Source: BRH-c54 sp036567945 | Lineage (GTDB): Bacteria > Bacteroidota > Bacteroidia > Flavobacteriales_E > Vicingaceae | Assembly (NCBI GenBank): GCA_036567945.1 | Contig: DATCTM010000067.1 | Location: forward strand, 1 to 59,875 | DNA length: 59,875 nucleotides | Reading direction: 5' to 3' | Shown here: piece after piece, positions 51,905 through 59,875 of the stretch | Layout of the letters: each line of letters opens with the position of its first letter | How positions within the stretch are numbered: the stretch's first letter is position 1 | Program-made: the position numbers and the translations under genes | The notes under the pieces: generated by a model | The model's database searches: none | What the model was told of the DNA's origin: nothing | The model's input: only the letters and a program-made list of their open reading frames with translations

Positions 51905-52622
51905 TTAATATTAATATTTGTTGTAATCCACGGAGGACTAAAAAATCGTCTGCAAAGATGCGATTTTTTACTTCCAAATCAAATAGTTTATAATCTCCTC
52001 CGGTAAGAACTATTTTTAAGCCAGTATATTGTTGCTCATAAGCTGAAATCATGCCTAAAATCTCATACTTAAATCCGTTATAAGCTCCCGATAAAATTGA
52101 ATTCTCGGTACTATCTCCAATTAATCTTACTGACTGATTTTCATATTTTACTTGTGGTAATTTTTGTGTGAAATGATGTAATGCTTTAAACCTCATCTCG
52201 AAGCCAGGAGCAATACTTCCACCATGATAAACTGAGTTTTCATCAACAAAATCAAAAGTTACGCAAGTTCCCATATCAACTACTAACAAATTGTTATTGG
52301 GAAATTTAACCATTGCTCCTACTACTGCTGCTAATCTATCTAAACCTAATGTTTGTGGTGTTGTGTAATTAATTTTAAATGGAAATTTCATTTGGTGATT
52401 TAACCAGTAAAATGAAATGTTAAATTTTTTAAAAATAGCTGAAATTTCAGCTTCATTGTTCCTTACGGAGCTAATAATTGCCCTTTTTATGTCAAATTTA
52501 TTTTTTATTTCAAAAATAATTGAAGTATTAATCTCTTGATATTTTTCGTAAGAAACGACAGTATCATATTCTAAGACAGCTACCTTAGCAAACGAATTAC
52601 CTACATCAATTATTAAGTCCAT
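51888..52622 (-). CDS. coaX: Pantothenate kinase type III
   Basis: CoaX phosphorylates pantothenate, the first step of coenzyme A synthesis, and does not respond to CoA feedback. The 244-residue ASKHA-fold protein starts MDLIIDVGNSFAKVAV. It has the VVDMGTCVTFDFV and GGSIAPGFEMRFKALHHFT motifs and an LTGGDYKLFD end. Length is normal. It heads a minus-strand cluster of envelope genes and lies divergently next to the tRNA-Phe gene. Confidence 0.95.
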   Translation of the reverse strand: MDLIIDVGNSFAKVAVLEYDTVVSYEKYQEINTSIIFEIKNKFDIKRAIISSVRNNEAEISAIFKKFNISFYWLNHQMKFPFKINYTTPQTLGLDRLAAVVGAMVKFPNNNLLVVDMGTCVTFDFVDENSVYHGGSIAPGFEMRFKALHHFTQKLPQVKYENQSVRLIGDSTENSILSGAYNGFKYEILGMISAYEQQYTGLKIVLTGGDYKLFDLEVKNRIFADDFLVLRGLQQILILNDKKD

Positions 52623-52666
52623 AAAAAAATTTAATGCTCGAAATTACAAATTTCAATTAAATGTTT

Positions 52667-52695
52667 TTGCAGATTAAATTATTTTAATACTTTTG
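52667..52695 (+). promoter_or_regulatory. Promoter of tRNA-Phe
   Basis: TTG (52667-52669, in a run of T), 18 bases, then TACTTTTG (52688-52695). Both match the Bacteroidota consensus; transcription would begin near 52702, about nine bases before the tRNA. Confidence 0.75.
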
Positions 52696-52710
52696 CCGAC
52701 CATTAAACGA

Positions 52711-52783
<73 letters not shown>

Positions 52784-52786
52784 CAC

Positions 52787-52821
52787 AAAAACCCGAGAAA
52801 GAAATTCTTTTTCGGGTTTTT
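52787..52821 (+). terminator. Terminator after tRNA-Phe
   Basis: AAAAACCCGA pairs with TCGGGTTTTT, and an inner AAAGAA/TTCTTT pairing lengthens the stem. A T-rich tract follows. It ends the tRNA transcript before the lipid A deacylase gene. Confidence 0.8.
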
Positions 52822-52849
52822 TGTTTTTAACCACAATTGTTTTTATATG

Positions 52850-52857
52850 TATTTTTG
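52850..52857 (+). promoter_or_regulatory. Candidate -7 element of the PagL-like gene
   Basis: TATTTTTG matches TAnnTTTG and lies 13 bases before the likely ATT start at 52871. No TTG box is found at 17-21 bases upstream (the nearest is 26 away). Confidence 0.45.
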
Positions 52858-52870
52858 AATCCATTTTTCT

Positions 52871-54103
52871 ATTTATAAAGAAATTATCAAATACTTCAGC
52901 TACATATTATTTCTTACTACATTCTGTTGTTCAACTAATTTATTGGCTCAAGAAAATAAACGAGCATTCTTCATTGAACCGGAATACATGATAGGAAAAG
53001 TAGTCCCAAATTATTTAAACAAGTTTCCTCCTACTCGACTACAGCATGGATTAGCTGTAAATATTGGCTCTCTAAAAACCGATAGCAACAGCACTTGGGC
53101 TAAATATTATAACTTTCCGCAAACAGGAATTTCTTTGTTTTATTCATCTATCGGAAATGAAAAAATTTTTGGAGATGAATACAGTATCATGACTTTTATT
53201 GCTTTTAACGTTTTTAATCAAAAAGAAAAACCAATTTATTTTAAATTAAGTTTGGGAGCTGCCTATTTTACTACTTTTTACGATAGTATTTCCAACCGAA
53301 GAAATGTAAATATCGGCTCGCCATTCAAATGGTCTTTTCAAACTGGAGCTTACAAAACCATAACTGAAAAACCAGGAATGAATTTAAAATTAGGACTCAT
53401 TTTTTCTCATGCTTCCAACGGGCATACCCAATTACCTAATTTCGGATTAAACTCAGCACTATTAAGTCTTTCAGCTCAATTTTACAAAAAAGAGCTGGCT
53501 ACTTATCAACTAACGAAGAAGCACGTTAAGCCAACAATTAAATCGAAAAGCAGAGACATTGGTATTAGTTACGGTTTAGGATTTCATGAGTATGGAGACA
53601 AAGATGGTCCTGTTGGAGGAGAAAAAAAATTAGTGCACTCCACTTCTATTTTTACAGGAAACACCATTAATCATCATTTTAGGTGGGGATTGGGAGCAAC
53701 TTATCGCTACTACGATGTTTACTATTATCAAATTACCTCAAGAAAATTAACCGATTATACCAATAGTCCAAAAAAGTATGCTTCTAATGTTGTTGTACAC
53801 GCAAACGCAGAGCTTTTAATGGGACATATTAGCATGAACGTAGAAATAGGAATAAATGTATACAAACCTTTTTACAAGCAGTATGAGAAAGATTTTCCAC
53901 TAAACAAACAATTTGAAGGATATATGAAGTTCAAATCTTATTTTAAGAAAGGATTTTCTACTCGTTTAGGATTGAATTTATACGCCATTAATGCTAATAA
54001 ATTACCAAAACACAATTTTTATATTGGTCCGTATATTAAAGCTAATGCCGGTCAGGCAGATTTTAGCGAACTCTCTTTTGGATACATTTATAGAATGAAT
54101 TAA
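52871..54103 (+). CDS. PagL-like lipid A 3-O-deacylase (acyloxyacyl hydrolase) with an unusual start
   Basis: This outer membrane enzyme family removes an acyl chain from lipid A. The HASNGHT motif holds the PagL-type catalytic His and Ser, followed by PNFGLNSALL. A second beta-rich half makes it longer than Proteobacterial PagL. The frame with an ordinary start codon begins only at a TTG (52943), inside what is clearly a signal peptide. The frame stays open upstream and encodes a good signal peptide (YFSYILFLTTFCC, end LLAQ) without any ATG, GTG or TTG. The likely start is ATT at 52871. An in-frame TGA at 52856 blocks an ATG at 52847. From the ATT the product is about 410 residues. It pairs with the HD gene six bases downstream. 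Confidence 0.78.
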   Translation: MYKEIIKYFSYILFLTTFCCSTNLLAQENKRAFFIEPEYMIGKVVPNYLNKFPPTRLQHGLAVNIGSLKTDSNSTWAKYYNFPQTGISLFYSSIGNEKIFGDEYSIMTFIAFNVFNQKEKPIYFKLSLGAAYFTTFYDSISNRRNVNIGSPFKWSFQTGAYKTITEKPGMNLKLGLIFSHASNGHTQLPNFGLNSALLSLSAQFYKKELATYQLTKKHVKPTIKSKSRDIGISYGLGFHEYGDKDGPVGGEKKLVHSTSIFTGNTINHHFRWGLGATYRYYDVYYYQITSRKLTDYTNSPKKYASNVVVHANAELLMGHISMNVEIGINVYKPFYKQYEKDFPLNKQFEGYMKFKSYFKKGFSTRLGLNLYAINANKLPKHNFYIGPYIKANAGQADFSELSFGYIYRMN

Positions 54104-54109
54104 GTAATT

Positions 54110-54763
54110 ATGACTCATCAGAAAATAATAGACCATACTGTAAAATTTGTAAAAGAAACCTTAGCTAATGCAGAAGGAGGACACGATTGGTGGCACATTT
54201 ACAGAGTTTGGCAATTGGCTCAAAAAATTGCAGCAACAGAAAAAACAAACCTATTAGTGGTTGAATTAGGAGCTTTACTGCACGATATTGCTGATGCTAA
54301 ATTTAATAATGGTGACGAAAATATTGGTCCGAAAAAAGCTCGTGAATTTTTGAAGTCTATTTCTGTTGAAGAAGAACTTATTACACATGTTGAAAAAATC
54401 ATCCAACACATTTCTTTTAAAGGAGGTAATTTTGAACAAGCGTTTAACTCTCCCGAATTAGCTATTATACAAGATGCTGACAGATTAGATGCCATGGGAG
54501 CAATTGGAATAGCCCGAACGTTTAATTATGGAGGTTTTAAAAACAGAGCTATGTACGAACCTAATATCCCTCCAAACTTAAACATGAGCAAAGAGGAATA
54601 TAAAAATAGTACCGCACCTACTATCAACCATTTTTATGAAAAATTACTTTTGCTAAAAGACCGAATGAACACCGCCACAGGGAAAGCTATGGCAGTTCAT
54701 CGCCATAATTATATGGAGCAATTTTTAGAAGAATTTTATAAAGAATGGGAAGGGAAGGTTTAA
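54110..54763 (+). CDS. HD domain phosphohydrolase
   Basis: A 217-residue soluble protein of the HD superfamily (YpgQ/YedJ branch), metal-dependent phosphohydrolases probably acting on nucleotides. Metal ligands are His25 and His29 of HDWWHIYRVW, the HD pair His58-Asp59 in LGALLHDIAD, and a later Asp in QDADRLDAMGAIG. Typical end signatures follow (AMAVHRHNYMEQFLEEF). It starts six bases after the deacylase stop and is probably co-transcribed. The substrate is unknown. Confidence 0.9.
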   Translation: MTHQKIIDHTVKFVKETLANAEGGHDWWHIYRVWQLAQKIAATEKTNLLVVELGALLHDIADAKFNNGDENIGPKKAREFLKSISVEEELITHVEKIIQHISFKGGNFEQAFNSPELAIIQDADRLDAMGAIGIARTFNYGGFKNRAMYEPNIPPNLNMSKEEYKNSTAPTINHFYEKLLLLKDRMNTATGKAMAVHRHNYMEQFLEEFYKEWEGKV

Positions 54764-54883
54764 TATTCTTTTCAACACATAAAATAATCTCTCTCAGAAA
54801 TTTTTTACTTTACTATAAGAATTATTAAATTAAATTTAAATAAGTATGTTTGAAAGTATATTTTTCGACACTTTTATAAATTG

Positions 54884-56053
54884 ATGGAATCATTTCCCTT
54901 AATATTACTTTTATTAGCTCTTCTTACTCTAATAACAAGACCATTGACAGTTCTAATACATGAACTTGGGCATGCTATCCCTGCAATTATTTTCACTAAA
55001 AAGAAAGTTTCAATTTACATAGGTTCTTATGGCGACCCAAAAAAGAGCTTAAATTTTAATATAGGACTTTTAAATATTTGGTTTAAATACAATCCTTTAT
55101 TATGGCAATTAGGACTATGCATCCCATCAGATAAAGAGATTTCAATCAATAAACAAATTACATATATATTAGCTGGACCACTAACATCATTTACAATTGC
55201 AATAGTTGCTTGTTACTTCTCATTTATTTATGATTTACATGGTTTTTTCAAGCTCTTTTTCGTAATTTTTCTCAGCTCTGCTTTATTTGACTTGTACATA
55301 AATCTTATACCAAAAACAACACCAATACAAATGTACGATGGCAGTATAATTTTCAATGATGGTTATTATTTGCTGCAATTAATTAAATATAAACAACTTT
55401 CAAATGAATATAATAAAGCGATAGAACAATATCACTTACATAATTTTAGTGATGCAGCAACTTCCTTCAACAATATATTAAATACTGGGCTAAAAGATAA
55501 AAACATATATAGATTGACAATTAGTTCCTACCTTCAAACTAAAAACTACATTAATGCTAAAACTCTATGCGATGAATTCATGGTGTTAAACAAAATGAAT
55601 TCAGATGACTATGTAAATACAGGTATTGCTTATGCTCAACTTAATCATTATGAAAAAGCATTAGAATATTATGATAAAGCACTAGAATTAAACCCTTACA
55701 ATATATATTCACTAAATAACAAAGGATTTATTCTAAACATACTTGAAAGATTTGAAGAAGCTATTCCTCTTTTTGATAAAGCAATTGATATTGATAATTC
55801 TTTTGCACTTTCATACAACAACAGAGGGCTTGCAAAAATAAAGGTAGGACAAATAGAGTCAGGTCTTGAAGATATCATTCATTCATTCAAACTAGATAAT
55901 AACAATTCATACAATTATCGCAACTTAGGTATATATCATTTGGAAAAAAAAGAATATTCTAAAGCTTTAGAATTATTTAAAAAAGCAAAAGCAATTGACA
56001 AAGAGACACATGATATTGACGAACTAATTACCACAGCAAAACAATTACAATAA
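54884..56053 (+). CDS. Membrane-embedded M50-like zinc peptidase fused to TPR repeats
   Basis: A 389-residue protein with two parts. Residues 1-165 form a membrane domain with HELGH in the first span (His26, Glu27, His30) and a likely third ligand Asp152 in NLIPKTTPIQMYDG, which corresponds to the NxxPxxxxDG motif of site-2 proteases. Residues 175-376 hold about five tetratricopeptide repeats (e.g. KALEYYDKALELNPYNIYSL). The start is the ATG at 54884; the TTG just before it is less likely. A membrane peptidase with a peptide-binding scaffold may recognise partners by the TPR. The substrate and target are unknown. A possible -7 element TATGTTTG lies at 54845-54852. Confidence 0.8.
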   Translation: MESFPLILLLLALLTLITRPLTVLIHELGHAIPAIIFTKKKVSIYIGSYGDPKKSLNFNIGLLNIWFKYNPLLWQLGLCIPSDKEISINKQITYILAGPLTSFTIAIVACYFSFIYDLHGFFKLFFVIFLSSALFDLYINLIPKTTPIQMYDGSIIFNDGYYLLQLIKYKQLSNEYNKAIEQYHLHNFSDAATSFNNILNTGLKDKNIYRLTISSYLQTKNYINAKTLCDEFMVLNKMNSDDYVNTGIAYAQLNHYEKALEYYDKALELNPYNIYSLNNKGFILNILERFEEAIPLFDKAIDIDNSFALSYNNRGLAKIKVGQIESGLEDIIHSFKLDNNNSYNYRNLGIYHLEKKEYSKALELFKKAKAIDKETHDIDELITTAKQLQ

Positions 56054-56132
56054 AAGTTATTTTTTCTTTCGCCATTACAATTTTATCTTTTCTTAAAAGT
56101 TAGTAATTTAGTAGTTATAAATTTTCTGAATT

Positions 56133-56444
56133 ATGCAAGCACCAAGAATCCCCAAAATGTTCGGCATTTATACCAAAAAGCCTAGTCAGTTTGAATATAC
56201 CCCACGTTATTATGACGAGCGTAAGGAGAAACTGGAAAAACGAATTGCTCAGATAAAAAAAGAAGTTGAAAACGAAAAAAACCCAACAAATACTTCAGAA
56301 TACAGCAACTCTGCATACCAATCGAGAATTAGAGAAGATTGGCAAAATAACTATAGCCGAAGAAACAATACCGGTATGATTAACAAAAGAGTAATCATCT
56401 ATATCGGTATTTTATTGGCACTTACTTATTATTTGTTTTATTAA
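56133..56444 (+). CDS. Small tail-anchored membrane protein, function unknown
   Basis: A 103-residue protein with an N-terminal KPSQFEYTPRYYDERKEKLE segment, a charged coiled-coil-like helix (LEKRIAQIKKEVENEK) and one C-terminal membrane span (VIIYIGILLALTYYLFY). Short proteins with the YTPRYYDE box occur widely in Bacteroidota and are sometimes mislabelled in databases. The last 23 bases overlap the 3' end of the GT9 gene on the other strand. No function is known to me. Confidence 0.72.
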   Translation: MQAPRIPKMFGIYTKKPSQFEYTPRYYDERKEKLEKRIAQIKKEVENEKNPTNTSEYSNSAYQSRIREDWQNNYSRRNNTGMINKRVIIYIGILLALTYYLFY

Positions 56445-57432
56445 AAATCACCTTCATCTTCTCCACCACTTCTTGCATATTTAAGTCATTCATACATTTA
56501 AAGTGTTTTTTCGGACAGGCTTCATAGCCTATTTTAGAACATGGTCGACAGTTAAGGCTATTATTTTCTATAATTACATATTTTTCTTTTGGCAAGTAAG
56601 GGTACATCCCGAAAGCAGGAACAGTATTTCCCCAAATGGAAATAATATTTACTCCAAAAGCTGCTCCAACATGCATTAGTCCTGTATCGTGAGTGATAAG
56701 GATCTGGCTATTTTTTACAATAAATGCCGACTGATTAATAGAGTACTTTCCGCAAGCATTGTATATATTTTTGTTAGATGATTGGATGATAACCTCATTC
56801 GCTTTTTGTTCATCTTCCTTTCCTCCTACTAAAATTATTGGTTGGTGAATTAAATTACACAACTCTACCAATTTATTTATTGGTAAACATTTAGTTGCAA
56901 ATTGAGCTCCAATAGCTATAGTAACATAACCATTACTATGTGTTTCCGGAAGATTAGTTACTTTATCATTATCCGTAAGAAAAAAATCTAAACCTTTGCC
57001 ATCATTCTCAACTCCTAAAGGTTTTACTGCTTCAAAATACCTATCAACAATATGAATATCAGGCAATGTGTTTATTTTAAAATTGGTGAGCAACCATTTT
57101 TTCACATTCAGCTTATCAAAAGTAAAACGCAGTGTACCTAATCTTCTAGAGATACCTTTAGAACGAAGATTTTTGTGTAAATCTATGATATAATCGAACT
57201 GCTCATTTTTTAGTTGTTGGGCAACTTCGCTATTGTTTTTTTCAATGGTATGTACTTTAGTGATGTAAGGATTGTTTTCTAATAAAGAATTGTAGTTTTT
57301 TTTAGTTAAATAGTGAATTTCTACATTGCCATCCAACTGTTGTTTTAAGCACCTTACTATAGGAGTTGTAAGCACAATATCACCAATGGAACTGTATCTC
57401 ACAACTAATATTTTTACGGTATAATTCTCCAT
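56422..57432 (-). CDS. Glycosyltransferase family 9 (heptosyltransferase-like)
   Basis: GT9 enzymes add heptose or related sugars to the LPS core at the inner membrane. The 336-residue protein has the family N-terminus (KILVVRYSSIGDIVLTTPIV), the YVTIAIGAQFATKCLP region and the C-terminal donor site (LITHDTGLMHVGAAFGVNII, then SIWGNTVPAFGMYPY). A cysteine cluster (CRPCSKIGYEACPKKHFKCM) near the end is a frequent feature of this subfamily. It lies nine bases after the ABC permease gene, on the same strand. Confidence 0.9.
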   Translation of the reverse strand: MENYTVKILVVRYSSIGDIVLTTPIVRCLKQQLDGNVEIHYLTKKNYNSLLENNPYITKVHTIEKNNSEVAQQLKNEQFDYIIDLHKNLRSKGISRRLGTLRFTFDKLNVKKWLLTNFKINTLPDIHIVDRYFEAVKPLGVENDGKGLDFFLTDNDKVTNLPETHSNGYVTIAIGAQFATKCLPINKLVELCNLIHQPIILVGGKEDEQKANEVIIQSSNKNIYNACGKYSINQSAFIVKNSQILITHDTGLMHVGAAFGVNIISIWGNTVPAFGMYPYLPKEKYVIIENNSLNCRPCSKIGYEACPKKHFKCMNDLNMQEVVEKMKVIFNKTNNK

Positions 57433-57440
57433 TAAAAAAA

Positions 57441-58760
57441 TTAACCTTTATAGGAAAGCCATTTCCAAAGTTCTTTGTAGGTAATTTTCTTACCATACAT
57501 TAAAATTCCTGTACGGTAAATTTTGGCAGCCATCCAAGTAGCTCCTAAAAATCCTAAAACTAATAGTGCCATAGAAAGTAACAACTCCCATGTTTCTACT
57601 CCAAAAGGAATTCTTACCATCATAATTACAGGAGAGGTAATTGGTATTATTGATAACCAAAAAGCTAATGCTCCATCAGGATTATCCATTACTGTACCTG
57701 CTACAACAAATGAAAAAATTAATGGAATGGTTACCGGCATCATAAATTGTTGTGAATCGGCTTCATTATCTACCGCTGAACCAATAGCCGCTAAAAATGC
57801 TCCGTACAATAAATAACCTCCCAAGAAATAAAACAAAAATGAAATTAATAATTTAGCAATAGGAATTTGTTGCAACATGCCAGAAATTTGAGCTTCTAAA
57901 TCAGTTGAGCTAGCTGCTTTTGTCATTTCATTCATTTGCTCGCCTTGCATCATTTGTTCTGTGTTTACCATATTGGCCACACTATCTGATGATATTGCTG
58001 CCATAGCAACCGCATAAATTCCCATGGATAATATTATCCATAACGAAAACTGTGTTAATCCTACCAATGCAATTCCTATAATTTTTCCCATCATCAGCTG
58101 AAAAGGCTTTACAGAAGAAATAATAATTTCTACAATTCTGCTGGTTTTTTCTTCTATCACTCCTCGCATAATTTGTATTCCGTACATAAATATGAAGAAA
58201 TAAATCATGATAGCTCCGGCAAAACCAAGCACTGTGCTTACCCCAACATTTTTAGATTCTTCACCTCCTGTTTCGCTTAAAGCAATTGGATTCACTTTTA
58301 CATCGGGCTGAATTTCATCTAGCTGAGCTTTCGTAATGTTAAACTTGTCTTTGAGCTCAATATTTCTAATCCCTTTTTCTATGGTTGATTCTATATTACT
58401 AATAGTTGACATGCCTGGTTGCTTCTTATAATAAAGCTGTGCTGTCGTCTGTTTACCAAGATTAGAAATATGAAGAATAGAGGTATATTTCTCTTTATAA
58501 AAGGCTGCTTTTGCTTCTTCTATTGGTTTAAATTCGTAATCAAACTGAAGTGTAAGTGAATTTTCAAATTGGTTAATAAACTGACCTGTTTCATCAATTA
58601 CTTCAATTATCTGAATGTCTTTATCTTTTAAGCCTAACCAAATAGGTACCAACATTAGTGCTGCCATTAATATTGGTCCAAACAATGTCATTAAAATAAA
58701 TGATGTTTTCTTGACCCTTGTAAGGTATTCTCGTTGTATTATTAAAGCTATTTTGTTCAT
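57441..58760 (-). CDS. ABC-2 type transporter permease (NatB-like)
   Basis: A 439-residue membrane subunit with an N-terminal span, a large extracytoplasmic domain (residues 45-175), and five or six spans in the C-terminal half (FAGAIMIYFFIFMYGIQIMR, VEEKTSRIVEIIISSVKPFQ, LLISFLFYFLGGYLLYGAFL). The EEKTSRIVEI segment is typical of COG1668 (NatB). Its partner is the ATPase gene upstream (58917-59867). It should export a small ion or compound, Na+ in NatB of Bacillus, but the substrate here is unknown. Confidence 0.9.
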   Translation of the reverse strand: MNKIALIIQREYLTRVKKTSFILMTLFGPILMAALMLVPIWLGLKDKDIQIIEVIDETGQFINQFENSLTLQFDYEFKPIEEAKAAFYKEKYTSILHISNLGKQTTAQLYYKKQPGMSTISNIESTIEKGIRNIELKDKFNITKAQLDEIQPDVKVNPIALSETGGEESKNVGVSTVLGFAGAIMIYFFIFMYGIQIMRGVIEEKTSRIVEIIISSVKPFQLMMGKIIGIALVGLTQFSLWIILSMGIYAVAMAAISSDSVANMVNTEQMMQGEQMNEMTKAASSTDLEAQISGMLQQIPIAKLLISFLFYFLGGYLLYGAFLAAIGSAVDNEADSQQFMMPVTIPLIFSFVVAGTVMDNPDGALAFWLSIIPITSPVIMMVRIPFGVETWELLLSMALLVLGFLGATWMAAKIYRTGILMYGKKITYKELWKWLSYKG

Positions 58761-58769
58761 TCTGTTAAG

Positions 58770-58868
58770 GTTTAAAGTTCATCGTTTGAGGTTTGAGGTT
58801 AGTTCTTATAATGATTACTCTTTGGTTTTCAGTCGTCCGACTTCAAACATCAAACATCAAACTTTTGA
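58770..58868. repeat. Seven-base-periodic inverted repeat between the ABC genes
   Basis: Left block (58770-58804): GTTTAAA GTTCATC GTTTGAG GTTTGAG GTTAGTT. Right block (58841-58868): CTTCAAA CATCAAA CATCAAA CTTTTGA. The blocks are near reverse complements of each other, separated by 36 bases, so a long imperfect stem can form. It lies in the 156-base gap between the ATPase and permease genes. Confidence 0.85.
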
Positions 58869-58916
58869 TTTTTAAAAATCTATACATCTAATCATTCTCA
58901 CATTCACACATTAAAA

Positions 58917-59867
58917 TTATCCCTCCATTTCCTCCGGCAAATCATCGGGCATTACTTCATTCACTTTTTCAATAAAAATTTCGTTCATGGTTGGGATATG
59001 CTCTTTTACCGCAATAATATTTACATCATTTAGCACTGTAGCTAGTAATTTATTAAGACTTGTATCTTTCTGAATTCCCTTCACTTTTGCTACAATTCTG
59101 TTATCTTTCTTTTCTGTTGAAAGCAATTCAAAACCTGTCCAAAGTGCATTGGTAAAAGCAATTAAATTTCCTTCAAATGTTATTTCGTAAATATTGGTTT
59201 TATATTCATTTTTAATATCAACTACTTTTCCATCTAATATTTTTCTCGACTTATTGATAAGAGCAATGTCATCACAAATTTCTTCTACCGATTCCATATT
59301 GTGTGTAGAAAAAATGATGGTAGAACCTTTTTCTCTTAATTCTAATATTTCTTTTTTAATCAAGTTAGTATTAATAGGATCGAAACCACTAAAAGGTTCA
59401 TCGAGTATTAATAGTTTTGGTTCGTGTAGTACGGTAGTAATAAATTGTACTTTTTGAGCCATCCCTTTTGAAAGCTCTTCAACCTTTTTATCCCACCAAT
59501 TGGTAATTTCAAATTTATCAAACCAGTAATTTAGCTTAGTTTTAGCTTCATTTTTAGACATTCCTTTGAGTTGAGCTAAATAGAGTGCTTGTTCACCCAC
59601 TTTCATTTTTTTGTATAAACCTCTTTCTTCAGGCAAATAACCTATTTGAGAAATGTGTTTGGGCGCCAATTTTTCGCCTTCAAAAAATACTTCGCCTTTA
59701 TCCGGACCAGTAATTTGGTTAATAATACGAATTAAGGTTGTTTTTCCGGCTCCGTTTGGCCCTAATAACCCAAAAATTCTTTGTTTATCTATATGAATAG
59801 AAACATTGTGCAAAGCTTTGTGTTCTGCATAAGTTTTATAAACTCTTTTTACATGTAAAATTTCCAT
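58917..59867 (-). CDS. ABC transporter ATP-binding protein (NatA-like)
   Basis: A 316-residue ATPase. Walker A is LLGPNGAGKTT, the ABC signature LSKGMAQKVQF, Walker B LLILDEPFSGFDP, and the H loop FSTHNMESVEEI. The last ~90 residues form a DUF4162-type tail, usual for NatA-like exporters. It precedes its permease gene by 156 bases that carry a seven-base repeat pair. The start ATG is eight bases from the window edge, and the gene is complete. Confidence 0.95.
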   Translation of the reverse strand: MEILHVKRVYKTYAEHKALHNVSIHIDKQRIFGLLGPNGAGKTTLIRIINQITGPDKGEVFFEGEKLAPKHISQIGYLPEERGLYKKMKVGEQALYLAQLKGMSKNEAKTKLNYWFDKFEITNWWDKKVEELSKGMAQKVQFITTVLHEPKLLILDEPFSGFDPINTNLIKKEILELREKGSTIIFSTHNMESVEEICDDIALINKSRKILDGKVVDIKNEYKTNIYEITFEGNLIAFTNALWTGFELLSTEKKDNRIVAKVKGIQKDTSLNKLLATVLNDVNIIAVKEHIPTMNEIFIEKVNEVMPDDLPEEMEG

Positions 59868-59875
59868 GGAGCAAA

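Overview
This low-GC window comes from a member of the Bacteroidota, most likely a marine-type Flavobacteriales. Four things support this. The promoters are of the TAnnTTTG type with no Shine-Dalgarno motifs. Type IX secretion (T9SS) C-terminal signals and a gliding-motility C-terminal domain are present. DUF4290 is present. Several proteins carry lineage-typical variants (zinc-free L36, S14 and S4; an Asp-type MurA; a two-motif DnaJ zinc finger). The genus cannot be decided from the sequence alone. There is no rRNA, CRISPR array, insertion sequence, prophage or plasmid function, and no gene-free stretch over 300 bases.

Layout. (1) 1-2924, minus strand: the start of a polysaccharide flippase gene, clpX and carA. 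(2) 3051-21192, minus strand: a complete str-S10-spc-alpha super-operon, rpsL-rpsG-fusA-rpsJ-rplC-rplD-rplW-rplB-rpsS-rplV-rpsC-rplP-rpmC-rpsQ-rplN-rplX-rplE-rpsN-rpsH-rplF-rplR-rpsE-rpmD-rplO-secY-map-infA-rpmJ-rpsM-rpsK-rpsD-rpoA-rplQ. It has a consensus promoter before rpsL and a strong terminator after rplQ; tuf is not part of it. (3) 21377-25953, minus strand: two large surface proteins, one with Ig-like repeats and a gliding-type C-terminus, one with a collagen-like stalk and an S74 chaperone domain. (4) 26191-33051, plus strand: a UvrD/PcrA helicase, a DUF4290 protein, murA, a thioredoxin-like protein, grpE and dnaJ. (5) 33303-43171: two T9SS cargo proteins, smpB, a metal-homeostasis block (ZIP transporter and DtxR-family regulator divergent from a TonB receptor, with a palindromic operator between them) and an M48 protease. 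(6) 43302-52622, minus strand: an envelope cluster of coaX, a beta-barrel protein, a TPR protein, lptC, a small membrane protein, a CNNM/CorC protein, an M1 peptidase and lpxH. (7) 52711-59867: tRNA-Phe, a PagL-like lipid A deacylase, an HD hydrolase, an M50-TPR fusion, a small membrane protein, a GT9 glycosyltransferase and a NatAB-like ABC exporter.

The genes combine core translation machinery with envelope biogenesis (lpxH, lptC, PagL-like, GT9, murA, flippase) and surface proteins. No complete unknown defence or biosynthetic system is visible. The most original observations are a family of seven-base-periodic intergenic repeats at six loci, promoters so close to start codons that mRNAs should be leaderless (helicase, smpB, M48 protease), a likely DtxR-type operator on the TonB receptor promoter, a deacylase gene whose signal peptide has no usual start codon, and a spaced inverted repeat at the grpE-dnaJ promoter.
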